DNA of 5,203 nt. Source: Treponema sp. GTDB lineage: Bacteria > Spirochaetota > Spirochaetia > Treponematales > Breznakiellaceae. The position numbers and the translations under genes are program-made. Shown one piece after another: positions 1-5,203 of this stretch. The notes under the pieces are model-generated. The model saw only the letters and a program-made list of their open reading frames with translations. It was not told the origin of the DNA and did no database searches. The DNA lies in assembly GCA_031266695.1 (NCBI GenBank), contig JAISAK010000363.1, positions 1 to 5,203 of the forward strand, in the 5' to 3' direction. Position 1 is the stretch's first letter. Every line of letters starts with the position of its first letter.

Positions 1-102
1 AACGGGAAGGTAGAAATCCATCCGGGAAGGGTCAAAGCTGAAGCGCAGCCTGACCGGAATACGCGAGACCACGCTGAAGGTTGAAAGAAAACGGTCGAAC
101 AT
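1..102 (-). CDS. cobS: Adenosylcobinamide-GDP ribazoletransferase (cobalamin synthase), N-terminal fragment cut by window edge
   Basis: This is the first 34 codons of a gene that runs off the left edge. CobS is an integral membrane enzyme that joins GDP-cobinamide to alpha-ribazole (or its phosphate), completing the nucleotide loop. The visible protein begins MFDRFLSTFSVVSRIPVRL and continues to a D-F-Y-L-P-V segment. This matches the family's N-terminus, where an F-L-x-R-I-P-V motif is followed about 15 to 20 residues later by a Y/F-x-P-V/L-x-G motif at the start of the first membrane helix. The ATG at 102 is preceded by GGAG at 107-110 (4-nt spacing) and GAGG at 112-115 (9-nt spacing). The start lies 37 nt after the cobT stop, and CobS uses the product of CobT, which supports the call. 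Only the N-terminus is visible, so integrity of the gene cannot be judged. Confidence 0.85.
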   Translation of the reverse strand, partial: MFDRFLSTFSVVSRIPVRLRFSFDPSRMDFYLPV

Positions 103-106
103 TATA

Positions 107-115
107 CTCCGCCTC
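107..115 (-). promoter_or_regulatory. Ribosome binding site of cobS
   Basis: On the minus strand the cobT-cobS gap reads GAGGCGGAG, followed by TATA and then the ATG at 102. It offers two overlapping purine-rich Shine-Dalgarno candidates, at 4-nt and 9-nt spacing. It fixes the start of the truncated cobS gene, because no better start with a ribosome site lies between the cobT stop and this ATG. Confidence 0.6.
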
Positions 116-139
116 GTTACGCGCCACGCCTCCGGCGGG

Positions 140-1186
140 TCAGAAATTTTTCTCGTCTTTGCCGGTGTCGGTCACATGGGCATCCGCAAAGGAAGCCATG
201 TTCCGCGCCGCCAAAACGCCCAGTTCGACGATATGCCCGCCCAGAACCGCGCCGGTCCCTTCGCCAAGGCGCATTTCAAGATTCACAACCGGCTCAAGGC
301 CCATGCGTTCAAGCAGGGGCTTGTGCCCGGCGACTTTGGAAAGATGCCCCGCAAAGAGCCAGTCCGAAACCTTCGGGTTGATAAGCCAGGCTATGTAGGC
401 CGCGGAGCTGACCGGAAAACCGTCAAGGACGCAGGCTATTCCCCTTCCTTCAAGACCCAGGATGAATCCCGCCATCATCGCAAAATCGGCGGAACCCAGC
501 TCCCGGAGGATCGCTTCCCCGTCGCGGGGAGGATTCCGCCGCCGCACCGCCTCCTCGACAATCTGCCGTTTGTGTTCCAGCATGGCGTTGTCAATGCCGG
601 TGCCCCGGTCTACAACGTCGCCCGCGCTGAATCCGGCGGCAACAAGCAGGGCCGCCGCGGTACTGGTATTCCCTATGCCAAGATCGCCGACGGCGGTAAG
701 GCCGTAGCCCGCCTCCGCCGCGTCCTTTGCCAGAGCCCTGCCGCGCTCCAGCGCCGCTCCGGTTTCTCCGGCCGTCAGGGCGGCTTCCCGGTAACTGTTG
801 CGGCTGCCCCCGGTGATCCGTTCCCGCAAAAAACGGCAGACCGGCCTGATTTCCCCGTCGGGCGGAAAATCACCGCCCCTTACCCCGGCGTCAACAAGGG
901 CAATTTCCCAGCCCGTACCGCCGGCCAGGGCATTGATCCCCGCGCCTCCCGCGAGGATGTTCAAAACCATCTGCCGGGTTACTTCCCGGGGATAGAGGGA
1001 AACCCCCTCGTCGGCAATGCCGTGATCCCCGGCAAACACGTAGATTCCCTTTTTGTCAATTTTTGGCGGAACCTGCCCCTGAATCTCCGCCATTTTCACA
1101 CAGTAGGTTTCCAGCATACCCAGGCTTCCCCGGGGCTTGGTAAGATTATCAAGATGCTTTTCCATAAGGGCTTTGATATTTTCCAT
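140..1186 (-). CDS. cobT: Nicotinate-nucleotide:dimethylbenzimidazole phosphoribosyltransferase (lower-ligand activation)
   Basis: This cytoplasmic enzyme transfers phosphoribose from nicotinate mononucleotide to a lower-ligand base, giving alpha-ribazole phosphate (or the analogue for another base) for CobS. The 348-residue length is normal for the family. Visible motifs in order are L-T-K-P-R-G-S-L-G (15-23), the F-A-G-D-H-G-I-A-x-E-G-V-S loop (51-63) with E-V-T-R-Q-M-V after it, G-D-L-G-I-G-N-T (167-174), R-G-T-G (194-197), V-L-D-G-F (253-257), and L-G-E-G-T-G-A (307-313). Glu309 in the last motif corresponds to the proposed catalytic base, Glu317 of Salmonella CobT. The G-D-L-G loop usually reads G-E-M/L-G, so this copy has Asp for Glu there. 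The ATG start has a strong AAAGGAG site at 7-nt spacing. The gene sits 40 nt after cbiR and 37 nt before cobS. The true base substrate cannot be read from the sequence. Confidence 0.96.
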   Translation of the reverse strand: MENIKALMEKHLDNLTKPRGSLGMLETYCVKMAEIQGQVPPKIDKKGIYVFAGDHGIADEGVSLYPREVTRQMVLNILAGGAGINALAGGTGWEIALVDAGVRGGDFPPDGEIRPVCRFLRERITGGSRNSYREAALTAGETGAALERGRALAKDAAEAGYGLTAVGDLGIGNTSTAAALLVAAGFSAGDVVDRGTGIDNAMLEHKRQIVEEAVRRRNPPRDGEAILRELGSADFAMMAGFILGLEGRGIACVLDGFPVSSAAYIAWLINPKVSDWLFAGHLSKVAGHKPLLERMGLEPVVNLEMRLGEGTGAVLGGHIVELGVLAARNMASFADAHVTDTGKDEKNF

Positions 1187-1193
1187 CCGCCTT

Positions 1194-1200
1194 CTCCTTT
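1194..1200 (-). promoter_or_regulatory. Ribosome binding site of cobT
   Basis: AAAGGAG on the minus strand lies 7 nt before the ATG at 1186. It is the strongest Shine-Dalgarno match among the gaps I checked. cobT is also the first gene after the overlapping btuD-cobU-cbiR block, so it probably initiates independently rather than by coupling to cbiR. Confidence 0.75.
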
Positions 1201-1226
1201 ATACTCCGTAGATTTGGGTTGTATGT

Positions 1227-2069
1227 TTATGGCGCATCACGCGCATCGTCCCTTTCGTTATGTGCCACGTCACGCAGCAGAAGCGTTCCGGCCCGCGCTT
1301 CTTCCCAGGAAAATACCTCCAGGTTAATGACGCCGCCGTAATTTTTCAGCAGGGGAAGCAGTTCGCCGAGCCAGGCCTCGCCCCGCCGCAGCCCGCGGTG
1401 ATCGGCAAGACGCCCGTCGCACAGGGCCGCTTCCCGGTCAACGCCGTGCAGGTGAATCTCCGCAACGCGATCCCGGTGCCGTGAAAAAAAAGCGGCGGGG
1501 CTTTTGTTCCCCAGCAGAAGATGCCCCGTATCCATGCAGAGACCCGTTTCTTCGCCGAGGAAGGGAAGGATCTTTTCAAAGAGTTCGCCAAAGGTATTTT
1601 CCACGAGAAAGCGGGGCGCGGCCCTTCCCTCCGCGGAACAGGGGGCGCCGGACGGAAGTTTTTCGCCTCCGGAGCCGTATTTTTTTGCCCAGCCCGTAAT
1701 AAGCTCCGCCAGGGCCGCCGGGTTTTCAAGAGGAGGATGCACGATAAAATGACGGACCAGGGGCGCGAGCCGGGACACAAGCTCCTCATGTTCCGGCAGC
1801 AGCGTTTCGGGCAAATGGGCGGTAAAGACAAAACGTTCCCGAAAGGAACAAATGCTTTCCCATTCGGCCTCAAGCTGGGCCCGGGTTTCATCATCGTAGA
1901 TAAAAAAGAGAAGCTCCACGCCTTCAACCGCCCTTTTGTTTTCGAGGAAACGGAGATTCTCCGCATAGGTTCCGGGTATAACCCAGGAGGGGACGCTGAG
2001 ACAGGCGTCCGGGCAGTTTTCCGCGCCGCCTGTTTTACCGCGGATAAAACCGGATGCCGCCCCGGTCAC
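1227..2069 (-). CDS. cbiR: Cobamide-remodelling enzyme CbiR (TIM-barrel, AP-endonuclease-2 superfamily)
   Basis: CbiR opens the nucleotide loop of complete cobamides so that the corrin half can be rebuilt with another lower ligand. The family was characterised in Akkermansia muciniphila and is unrelated to the amidohydrolase CbiZ. The 280-residue protein shows the family's pattern: P-S-W-V-I-P-G-T-Y-x-E-N (27-38), V-E-L-L-F-F (51-56), T-A-H-L-P (83-87), I-V-H-P-P (109-113), V-E-N-T-F (156-160), C-M-D-T-G-H-L-L (178-185), E-I-H-L-H-G-V (204-210), D-H-R-G-L (223-227) and N-L-E-V-F (249-253). The Glu, Asp and His residues at these strand ends are the expected metal ligands of the fold. There is no signal peptide, so it is probably cytoplasmic. 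The start is GTG, overlapping the cobU stop (GTGA), with GAGGG 4 nt upstream and no later in-frame alternative before the core. Residues about 131-151 form a Gly/Ala/Ser-rich insert. A generic sugar isomerase or epimerase is less likely given the B12 operon. Confidence 0.88.
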   Translation of the reverse strand: MTGAASGFIRGKTGGAENCPDACLSVPSWVIPGTYAENLRFLENKRAVEGVELLFFIYDDETRAQLEAEWESICSFRERFVFTAHLPETLLPEHEELVSRLAPLVRHFIVHPPLENPAALAELITGWAKKYGSGGEKLPSGAPCSAEGRAAPRFLVENTFGELFEKILPFLGEETGLCMDTGHLLLGNKSPAAFFSRHRDRVAEIHLHGVDREAALCDGRLADHRGLRRGEAWLGELLPLLKNYGGVINLEVFSWEEARAGTLLLRDVAHNERDDARDAP

Positions 2070-2584
2070 TTTACCCTCAGGGGAATCCCGGCAACCATAA
2101 GTTCCACCCGGTCCGCGGCGGCGGCGATTTTCCGGTTCGCCCCGGCCAGCAGCAGATTGTAACGGCGGGTGCTTTCGTCAAAGGGAACGTTTCCCAGACC
2201 CGTTTCGTTGCTTACGACAATGCAGTCTTTCATGCCCCCGATAAAGGCTTCAAGGATGCGGGAAAAATCTTCTTCCCGCCCGTAGTACATCAGATTATTC
2301 ACCCACAGGGGGATACAGTCCACCAGCGCCCGGCCCCCCGCGGCGGCAATGGCGCGATCCAGCTCAAGGGCTTCCTCAATGAGGGGCATCGCCCCTTCGC
2401 CGGCAAGAAGGCGGCGTTCTTCCTGATGGCGCATAATGCGGGTTTTCATTTCATCGTCCAGCCTTTCGGCGGTGGCGATGAAGGAAACGGGGTTCCGCGC
2501 CGAAGGTTTCCATTCGGCGGCCGCCAGATCAAGGGCGCGCCGGGACTTTCCCGATTTTATGCCGCCGGTGATGAGGATAATCAC
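2066..2584 (-). CDS. cobU: Adenosylcobinamide kinase / adenosylcobinamide-phosphate guanylyltransferase
   Basis: This bifunctional cytoplasmic enzyme phosphorylates adenosylcobinamide and then transfers GMP to give adenosyl-GDP-cobinamide, the substrate of CobS. The 172-residue length fits the family. The P-loop is G-G-I-K-S-G-K-S (7-14). F-I-A-T-A (35-39) is followed by D-D-E-M-K-x-R-I-x-x-H (43-53), in which His53 aligns with the guanylylated His46 of Salmonella CobU. Later motifs are L-W-V-N-N-L (93-98), S-N-E-T-G-L-G-x-V-P (125-134), and the C-terminal A-A-A-A-D-R-V-E-L-M-V-A-G-I-P (154-168). The stretch after His53 lacks the usual R-P-x-x-W-x-T motif. The start is GTG, overlapping the btuD stop as GTGA, with GGAGG 6 nt upstream. 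The stop overlaps the cbiR start. In this operon CobU can take cobinamide from uptake or cobinamide phosphate from CbiR. Confidence 0.95.
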   Translation of the reverse strand: MIILITGGIKSGKSRRALDLAAAEWKPSARNPVSFIATAERLDDEMKTRIMRHQEERRLLAGEGAMPLIEEALELDRAIAAAGGRALVDCIPLWVNNLMYYGREEDFSRILEAFIGGMKDCIVVSNETGLGNVPFDESTRRYNLLLAGANRKIAAAADRVELMVAGIPLRVK

Positions 2585-3372
2585 AAAGCGCCTCCGCCGC
2601 CGGCCGCGCCGTTCTGCCGCCGCCAGTTCTCAAGGGATTCAAGCATGAAGCTCCGTATGTCAAGGCCGTATACGTTTTCCAGAACCTCGCCGTTCAGCAC
2701 CTCCGCCGGCCTGCCCCGGGCGGCGATCCTTCCTTCGTTCATCAGAACCGCGCTGTCGCCGAAACGATGCACCAGGTTAAGATCGTGAAACACGCCGATA
2801 ACGGCGCGCCCCTCTTCCCCTGTCCAGCCGCGAAGGTAACGCAGCAGCTCAATCTGGTGCTTGAGGTCGAGGTGGTTGGTAGGTTCGTCGAGCAGAATGA
2901 TAGAAGGGTTTTGAACCAGGGTGCGGGCAAGAAAGGTTCGCTGCAACTGGCCGCCGGAGAGCTCGCTGATCAGCCGGTCTTTAATGCCGGCAAGCTCAAG
3001 TTTTTCCAGCGCGGCGGCGATGATCCCTTCGTCTTCCTCCGAAAGGTCTTTGAGGAAGCCCGACGAATAGGCGTAGCGTCCCATGGCGACGGTGTCGTAA
3101 ACGGTATAGGGGAAATAAATTTCCGAGGTCTGTCCCATAAGGGCGATTTTTTTCGCAAGCTCCCTGCGGGAAATCGACGAAACCTCCCGCCGGTCAACCA
3201 GCACGTTTCCCCGGTATTTAAGAATACCGGCAATCGAGCGGAGAAGCGTCGTCTTGCCGCAGCCGTTAGGCCCAAGGACGCAGAGAATTTCCCCCGGCTT
3301 TGCACTGAGGGAAACATCCCGAATTATGTCCGTTCCGCCGTAGCCGCTGTAAAGGCCCCTGATTTCAAGCAT
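2581..3372 (-). CDS. btuD: Corrinoid ABC transporter ATP-binding protein
   Basis: This is the ATPase that drives corrinoid import through BtuC on the inner face of the membrane. The 263-residue protein carries every ABC motif: Walker A G-P-N-G-C-G-K-T (34-41), Q-loop Gln81, signature L-S-G-G-Q (138-142), Walker B I-I-L-L-D-E-P (158-164), D-loop with N-H-L-D (166-169), and the switch His196 in F-H-D-L-N. Its layout is that of the FepC/BtuD/HmuV importer group. The ATG at 3372 follows the btuC stop by 9 nt, and the AGGGG site overlaps that TAG stop (6-nt spacing). The C-terminus is a short Ala/Gly tail that also encodes the cobU ribosome site. By sequence alone it could serve an iron-siderophore or haem system. 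Cobamide specificity comes from the adjoining cobU, cbiR, cobT and cobS genes. Confidence 0.93.
   Translation of the reverse strand: MLEIRGLYSGYGGTDIIRDVSLSAKPGEILCVLGPNGCGKTTLLRSIAGILKYRGNVLVDRREVSSISRRELAKKIALMGQTSEIYFPYTVYDTVAMGRYAYSSGFLKDLSEEDEGIIAAALEKLELAGIKDRLISELSGGQLQRTFLARTLVQNPSIILLDEPTNHLDLKHQIELLRYLRGWTGEEGRAVIGVFHDLNLVHRFGDSAVLMNEGRIAARGRPAEVLNGEVLENVYGLDIRSFMLESLENWRRQNGAAGGGGAL
2591..2595 (-). promoter_or_regulatory. Ribosome binding site of cobU, inside the end of btuD
   Basis: GGAGG on the minus strand lies 6 nt before the GTG at 2584, and it is contained in the last codons of btuD (the Gly-Gly-Ala-Leu end). It decides the cobU start in favour of the overlapping GTG. It also explains part of the glycine-rich tail of BtuD, because the glycine codons there are what spell the Shine-Dalgarno sequence. 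Confidence 0.75.
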
Positions 3373-3381
3373 ATTCCGCCC

Positions 3382-4407
3382 CTACCGTCTTTTGAAATAA
3401 ACCCAGGCGAAAAAGGGCGCGCCGATAATCGCCGTTACCGCCCCCACGGGAAGTTCCGAAGGGGAAACCGCGGTCCGCGCTATCAAATCGGTTATAACAA
3501 GAAGGGAACCCCCGGCGAAAAAAGCCATAGGCAAAACATATTTATGGGGAGAGCCGACTATCTTGCGCGCAACGTGAGGCGCTATAAGATCCACAAAGCC
3601 GATAGCGCCGCTCAGGGCTACCGCTCCCCCGGTAAGCACCGCCGAATAGACAAGGAGCTTTATACGCAGCCCCCGGGTGTCTACGCCGATGGACTTTGCC
3701 TGTTCTTCGCCGAAAGTAAGTATGTCCATCTCTTTCGTATAACGGAATATTCCCGCGGAACCCAGAACGAGAAAGGGCAGCATCAATACCACATAGCTCC
3801 AGCCCTTGAGGGCAAAGCTCCCCATCTGCCAAAGAAGAAGGTTCCGCAGTTGTTCCCGGTACAGGGCGATAAGGGTGGTAATGAGGGCGTTTACAAAAAG
3901 CGAAAAAACCATGCCGAAAAGGATAATCGTATTGTTGGAGAGGGATTTATCGAGCCTTGTTGAAAAGGAAATCACGAAAAGAACCGTGGCAAGGCCGAAG
4001 ACAAAACCGGCCAGGGGCAGGGTGAAGCCGCCGATAAGGGGAATGCTCAATCCGCTCAGCATCACGAGCCCCGCGCCCAGGGACGCGCCGGAAGAAACAC
4101 CGATGATGTAGGGCGAGGCAAGCTGGTTTTTCAGAACCGACTGAAACACCGTGCCGCTGACGGAAAGGGCGCCTCCGACAATGAAGGCAAGCAGGGCCCG
4201 GGGCAGCCGCAGAGTCCAGACAATGGTAATGTTCCTGGGATCAACTTCGTCACGAAGGGGCAGGGCAAATATTTTGTTAAGGATAATGCTTACGGTGTCG
4301 AGGAAACCAATGGAGGTGCTGCCCAGGGATGTTCCCGCCCAAAGGACAAGCAGGGAGACAAGCCCGGTGAAAATAAAAATGCCGCTTCGTTTCACGTTAT
4401 CCGCCAT
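3382..4407 (-). CDS. btuC: Corrinoid ABC transporter permease, FecCD/BtuC family
   Basis: This inner-membrane permease should form a dimer that carries the corrinoid handed over by BtuF. The 341-residue protein is strongly hydrophobic, with about nine or ten membrane helices (for example near 10-30, 68-90, 100-120, 125-148, 158-182, 203-220, 251-275, 291-311 and 318-337). Family motifs are L-R-L-P-R-A-L-L-A (66-74), G-G-A-L-S-V-S-G-T-V-F-Q (78-89), N-Q-L-A-S-P-Y-I-I-G-V-S-S-G-A (94-108), L-L-W-Q-M-G-S (191-197), G-A-I-G-F-V-D-L-I-A-P-H (268-279, the loop that contacts the ATPase) and E-L-P-V-G-A-V-T-A-I-I-G-A-P-F-F (318-333). The ATG lies 7 nt after the btuF stop. It has only a weak ribosome site (GTGAAGATGGT precedes it), so translation probably depends on coupling to btuF. 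The family also transports siderophores and haem. The B12 assignment rests on context. Confidence 0.93.
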   Translation of the reverse strand: MADNVKRSGIFIFTGLVSLLVLWAGTSLGSTSIGFLDTVSIILNKIFALPLRDEVDPRNITIVWTLRLPRALLAFIVGGALSVSGTVFQSVLKNQLASPYIIGVSSGASLGAGLVMLSGLSIPLIGGFTLPLAGFVFGLATVLFVISFSTRLDKSLSNNTIILFGMVFSLFVNALITTLIALYREQLRNLLLWQMGSFALKGWSYVVLMLPFLVLGSAGIFRYTKEMDILTFGEEQAKSIGVDTRGLRIKLLVYSAVLTGGAVALSGAIGFVDLIAPHVARKIVGSPHKYVLPMAFFAGGSLLVITDLIARTAVSPSELPVGAVTAIIGAPFFAWVYFKRR

Positions 4408-4414
4408 ACCATCT

Positions 4415-5203
4415 TCACGGCGCCCCCGTGTCAGGATATATCGCGGCGGCCATTTGTTTCAACGCGTTCACGATATTGTGGGAAGGCCGCGAAGCCGCGT
4501 CGCCGTCGACGGGATAAACCGCGTTATTTTGAACGGCCCGGACATGCTCAAAACCGGGCCGGCGCAGTATTTCGCCCACGGGATCCGCGTTAAGACCCGT
4601 CAGGGTAAGAATCACATCGGGGTTGCGTTCAATAATGACTTCCGCCGCCGGCGAAAACCAGTCCTTCTGATCGGCAAAGATATTGTCCCCGCCGGCGATG
4701 CTTATCATCTCGCTGAGATAGGTTTCCCTGCCGACGCTGACCATGTAGGGATAGGGCGAAATCTCAAGGTACACGGATTTTCTTTCGGAAAGGGACGCGC
4801 TCCGCGCGGCGATTGCGTCAACCTCCGCCTTCATGCGGCCGATAAGCTCTTCGCCCTTCTCCCGGACTTCCAGGAGTCCCGCGATAAAACGTATATCTTC
4901 GCAGATACCGGCAATGGTACTGCTGGTAGGAATATACACTACGGAGATTCCCGTATCCTTGATCAGCTTGAAAGGGTCATCCCCGGAAACAGTCATATTG
5001 TGACCCGCCGCGATAATCAGGTCGGGCTTAAGGCCGACGATGACTTCGGCGTCGGGGTAAGAAAAATCTATCTGCGTCAGATCGGCGCCGATGCCGCTTA
5101 TCCCGGCGGAAAAGGTATCGACGGCGACAAGTTTATCCACTTCCCCCAAATCCCTGAGGATCTCCGTGTTCGAGGGGGCCGTGGAAATAATGCGGCCGAT
5201 CTG
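4415..5203 (-). CDS. btuF: Corrinoid ABC transporter substrate-binding protein, 5' end beyond window
   Basis: This is a cluster-A (helical-backbone) solute-binding protein, the expected partner of BtuCD. The frame is open to the right edge, giving 262 visible residues. The TTG at 5149 is not the true start, because the 18 codons upstream of it encode conserved family sequence (R-I-I-S-T-A-P-S-N-T-E-I-L, visible residues 4-16). Missing are the signal peptide or lipoprotein signal and perhaps some following residues. N-lobe features include L-K-P-D-L-I-I-A (58-65) and V-V-Y-I-P (88-92). The long connecting helix spans roughly 98-135. The C-lobe has M-I-S-I-A-G-G-D-N-I-F-A-D (166-178), D-W-F-S-P-A-A-E-V-I-I-E-R-N-P-D-V-I-L (181-199) and a final helix around 241-255. 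The TGA stop is 7 nt before btuC. The ligand could be another metal complex, but the downstream genes make a cobamide or cobinamide by far the most likely. Confidence 0.88.
   Translation of the reverse strand, partial: QIGRIISTAPSNTEILRDLGEVDKLVAVDTFSAGISGIGADLTQIDFSYPDAEVIVGLKPDLIIAAGHNMTVSGDDPFKLIKDTGISVVYIPTSSTIAGICEDIRFIAGLLEVREKGEELIGRMKAEVDAIAARSASLSERKSVYLEISPYPYMVSVGRETYLSEMISIAGGDNIFADQKDWFSPAAEVIIERNPDVILTLTGLNADPVGEILRRPGFEHVRAVQNNAVYPVDGDAASRPSHNIVNALKQMAAAIYPDTGAP

Noticed and set aside
101..106. Perfect TATAAT hexamer overlapping the cobS start (minus strand)
   Set aside because: No -35-like hexamer sits 16 to 18 nt upstream, and transcription would begin inside the coding region. 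It is more simply the spacer between the ribosome site and ATG.
103..139. Possible hairpin in the cobT-cobS gap (CGCC pairing with GGCG)
   Set aside because: The stem is only about four pairs with no following U-run, and it lies before a co-directional gene of the same pathway, so it is not a credible terminator.
1187..1226. The 40-nt cbiR-cobT gap as a promoter or riboswitch site
   Set aside because: It is too short for a cobalamin riboswitch, has no hairpin and no paired -35/-10 elements. Only the cobT ribosome site is supported.
1234..1248. Short direct repeat GATGCGC near the end of cbiR
   Set aside because: Two 7-base copies inside coding sequence, encoding the D-A-R-D-A end, are within chance expectation for this base composition.
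176..1327. Long plus-strand open frame (383 codons) opposite cobT and the end of cbiR
   Set aside because: It is antisense to a clear CobT, its product is rich in Arg, Gly and Pro with no recognisable family, and the frame is open because of GC-rich codon use on the other strand.
2054..2788. Plus-strand open frame (244 codons) opposite cobU
   Set aside because: It spans the cobU/btuD and cobU/cbiR junctions in antisense with no recognisable motif. The minus-strand genes account for the sequence.
2767..3963. Plus-strand open frame (398 codons) opposite btuD and btuC
   Set aside because: It crosses two well-supported genes on the other strand, shows no domain, and its composition is that of a reverse-complement shadow.
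4415..5149. TTG at 5149 as the start of btuF
   Set aside because: The frame continues upstream to the edge with conserved binding-protein sequence (S-T-A-P-S-N-T-E-I-L), so the gene is truncated by the window rather than starting there.

Overview
The window is one uninterrupted minus-strand operon segment for cobamide (vitamin B12 family) uptake, remodelling and salvage. In transcription order, from the right edge to the left, it reads btuF (5' end beyond the window), btuC, btuD, cobU, cbiR, cobT and cobS (only the first 34 codons are inside). The genes are packed tightly. Gaps are 7 nt (btuF-btuC), 9 nt (btuC-btuD), 40 nt (cbiR-cobT) and 37 nt (cobT-cobS). Two junctions, btuD/cobU and cobU/cbiR, are 4-nt GTGA overlaps in which a GTG start shares bases with the previous TGA stop. 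No gene-free stretch exceeds 40 nt. I see no RNA gene, repeat array, mobile element, internal promoter or terminator.

The genes form a coherent pathway. BtuF captures a corrinoid outside the membrane, and BtuC with the ATPase BtuD brings it into the cell. CbiR, a TIM-barrel enzyme of the AP-endonuclease-2/xylose-isomerase-like superfamily, opens the nucleotide loop of an imported complete cobamide and so strips its lower ligand. CobU activates the resulting cobinamide or cobinamide phosphate as GDP-cobinamide. CobT makes the alpha-ribazole phosphate for a preferred lower ligand. CobS joins the two halves. No corrin-ring genes and no CbiZ are present here, so the segment reads as scavenge-and-remodel rather than de novo synthesis. 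A corrinoid adenosyltransferase, CbiB and an alpha-ribazole-phosphate phosphatase are not in the window and may lie further along the operon or elsewhere.

The organism is a bacterium with moderately high GC (roughly mid-50s percent by eye), clear Shine-Dalgarno sites and GTG starts at overlapping junctions. CbiR-containing salvage operons are known from anaerobic, often gut-associated bacteria such as Akkermansia. A host-associated or fermentative anaerobe fits, but the sequence alone does not fix the phylum. The most noteworthy gene is cbiR. Secondary points are an Asp in place of the usual Glu in a conserved CobT loop, and a ribosome binding site written into the glycine-rich tail of btuD.
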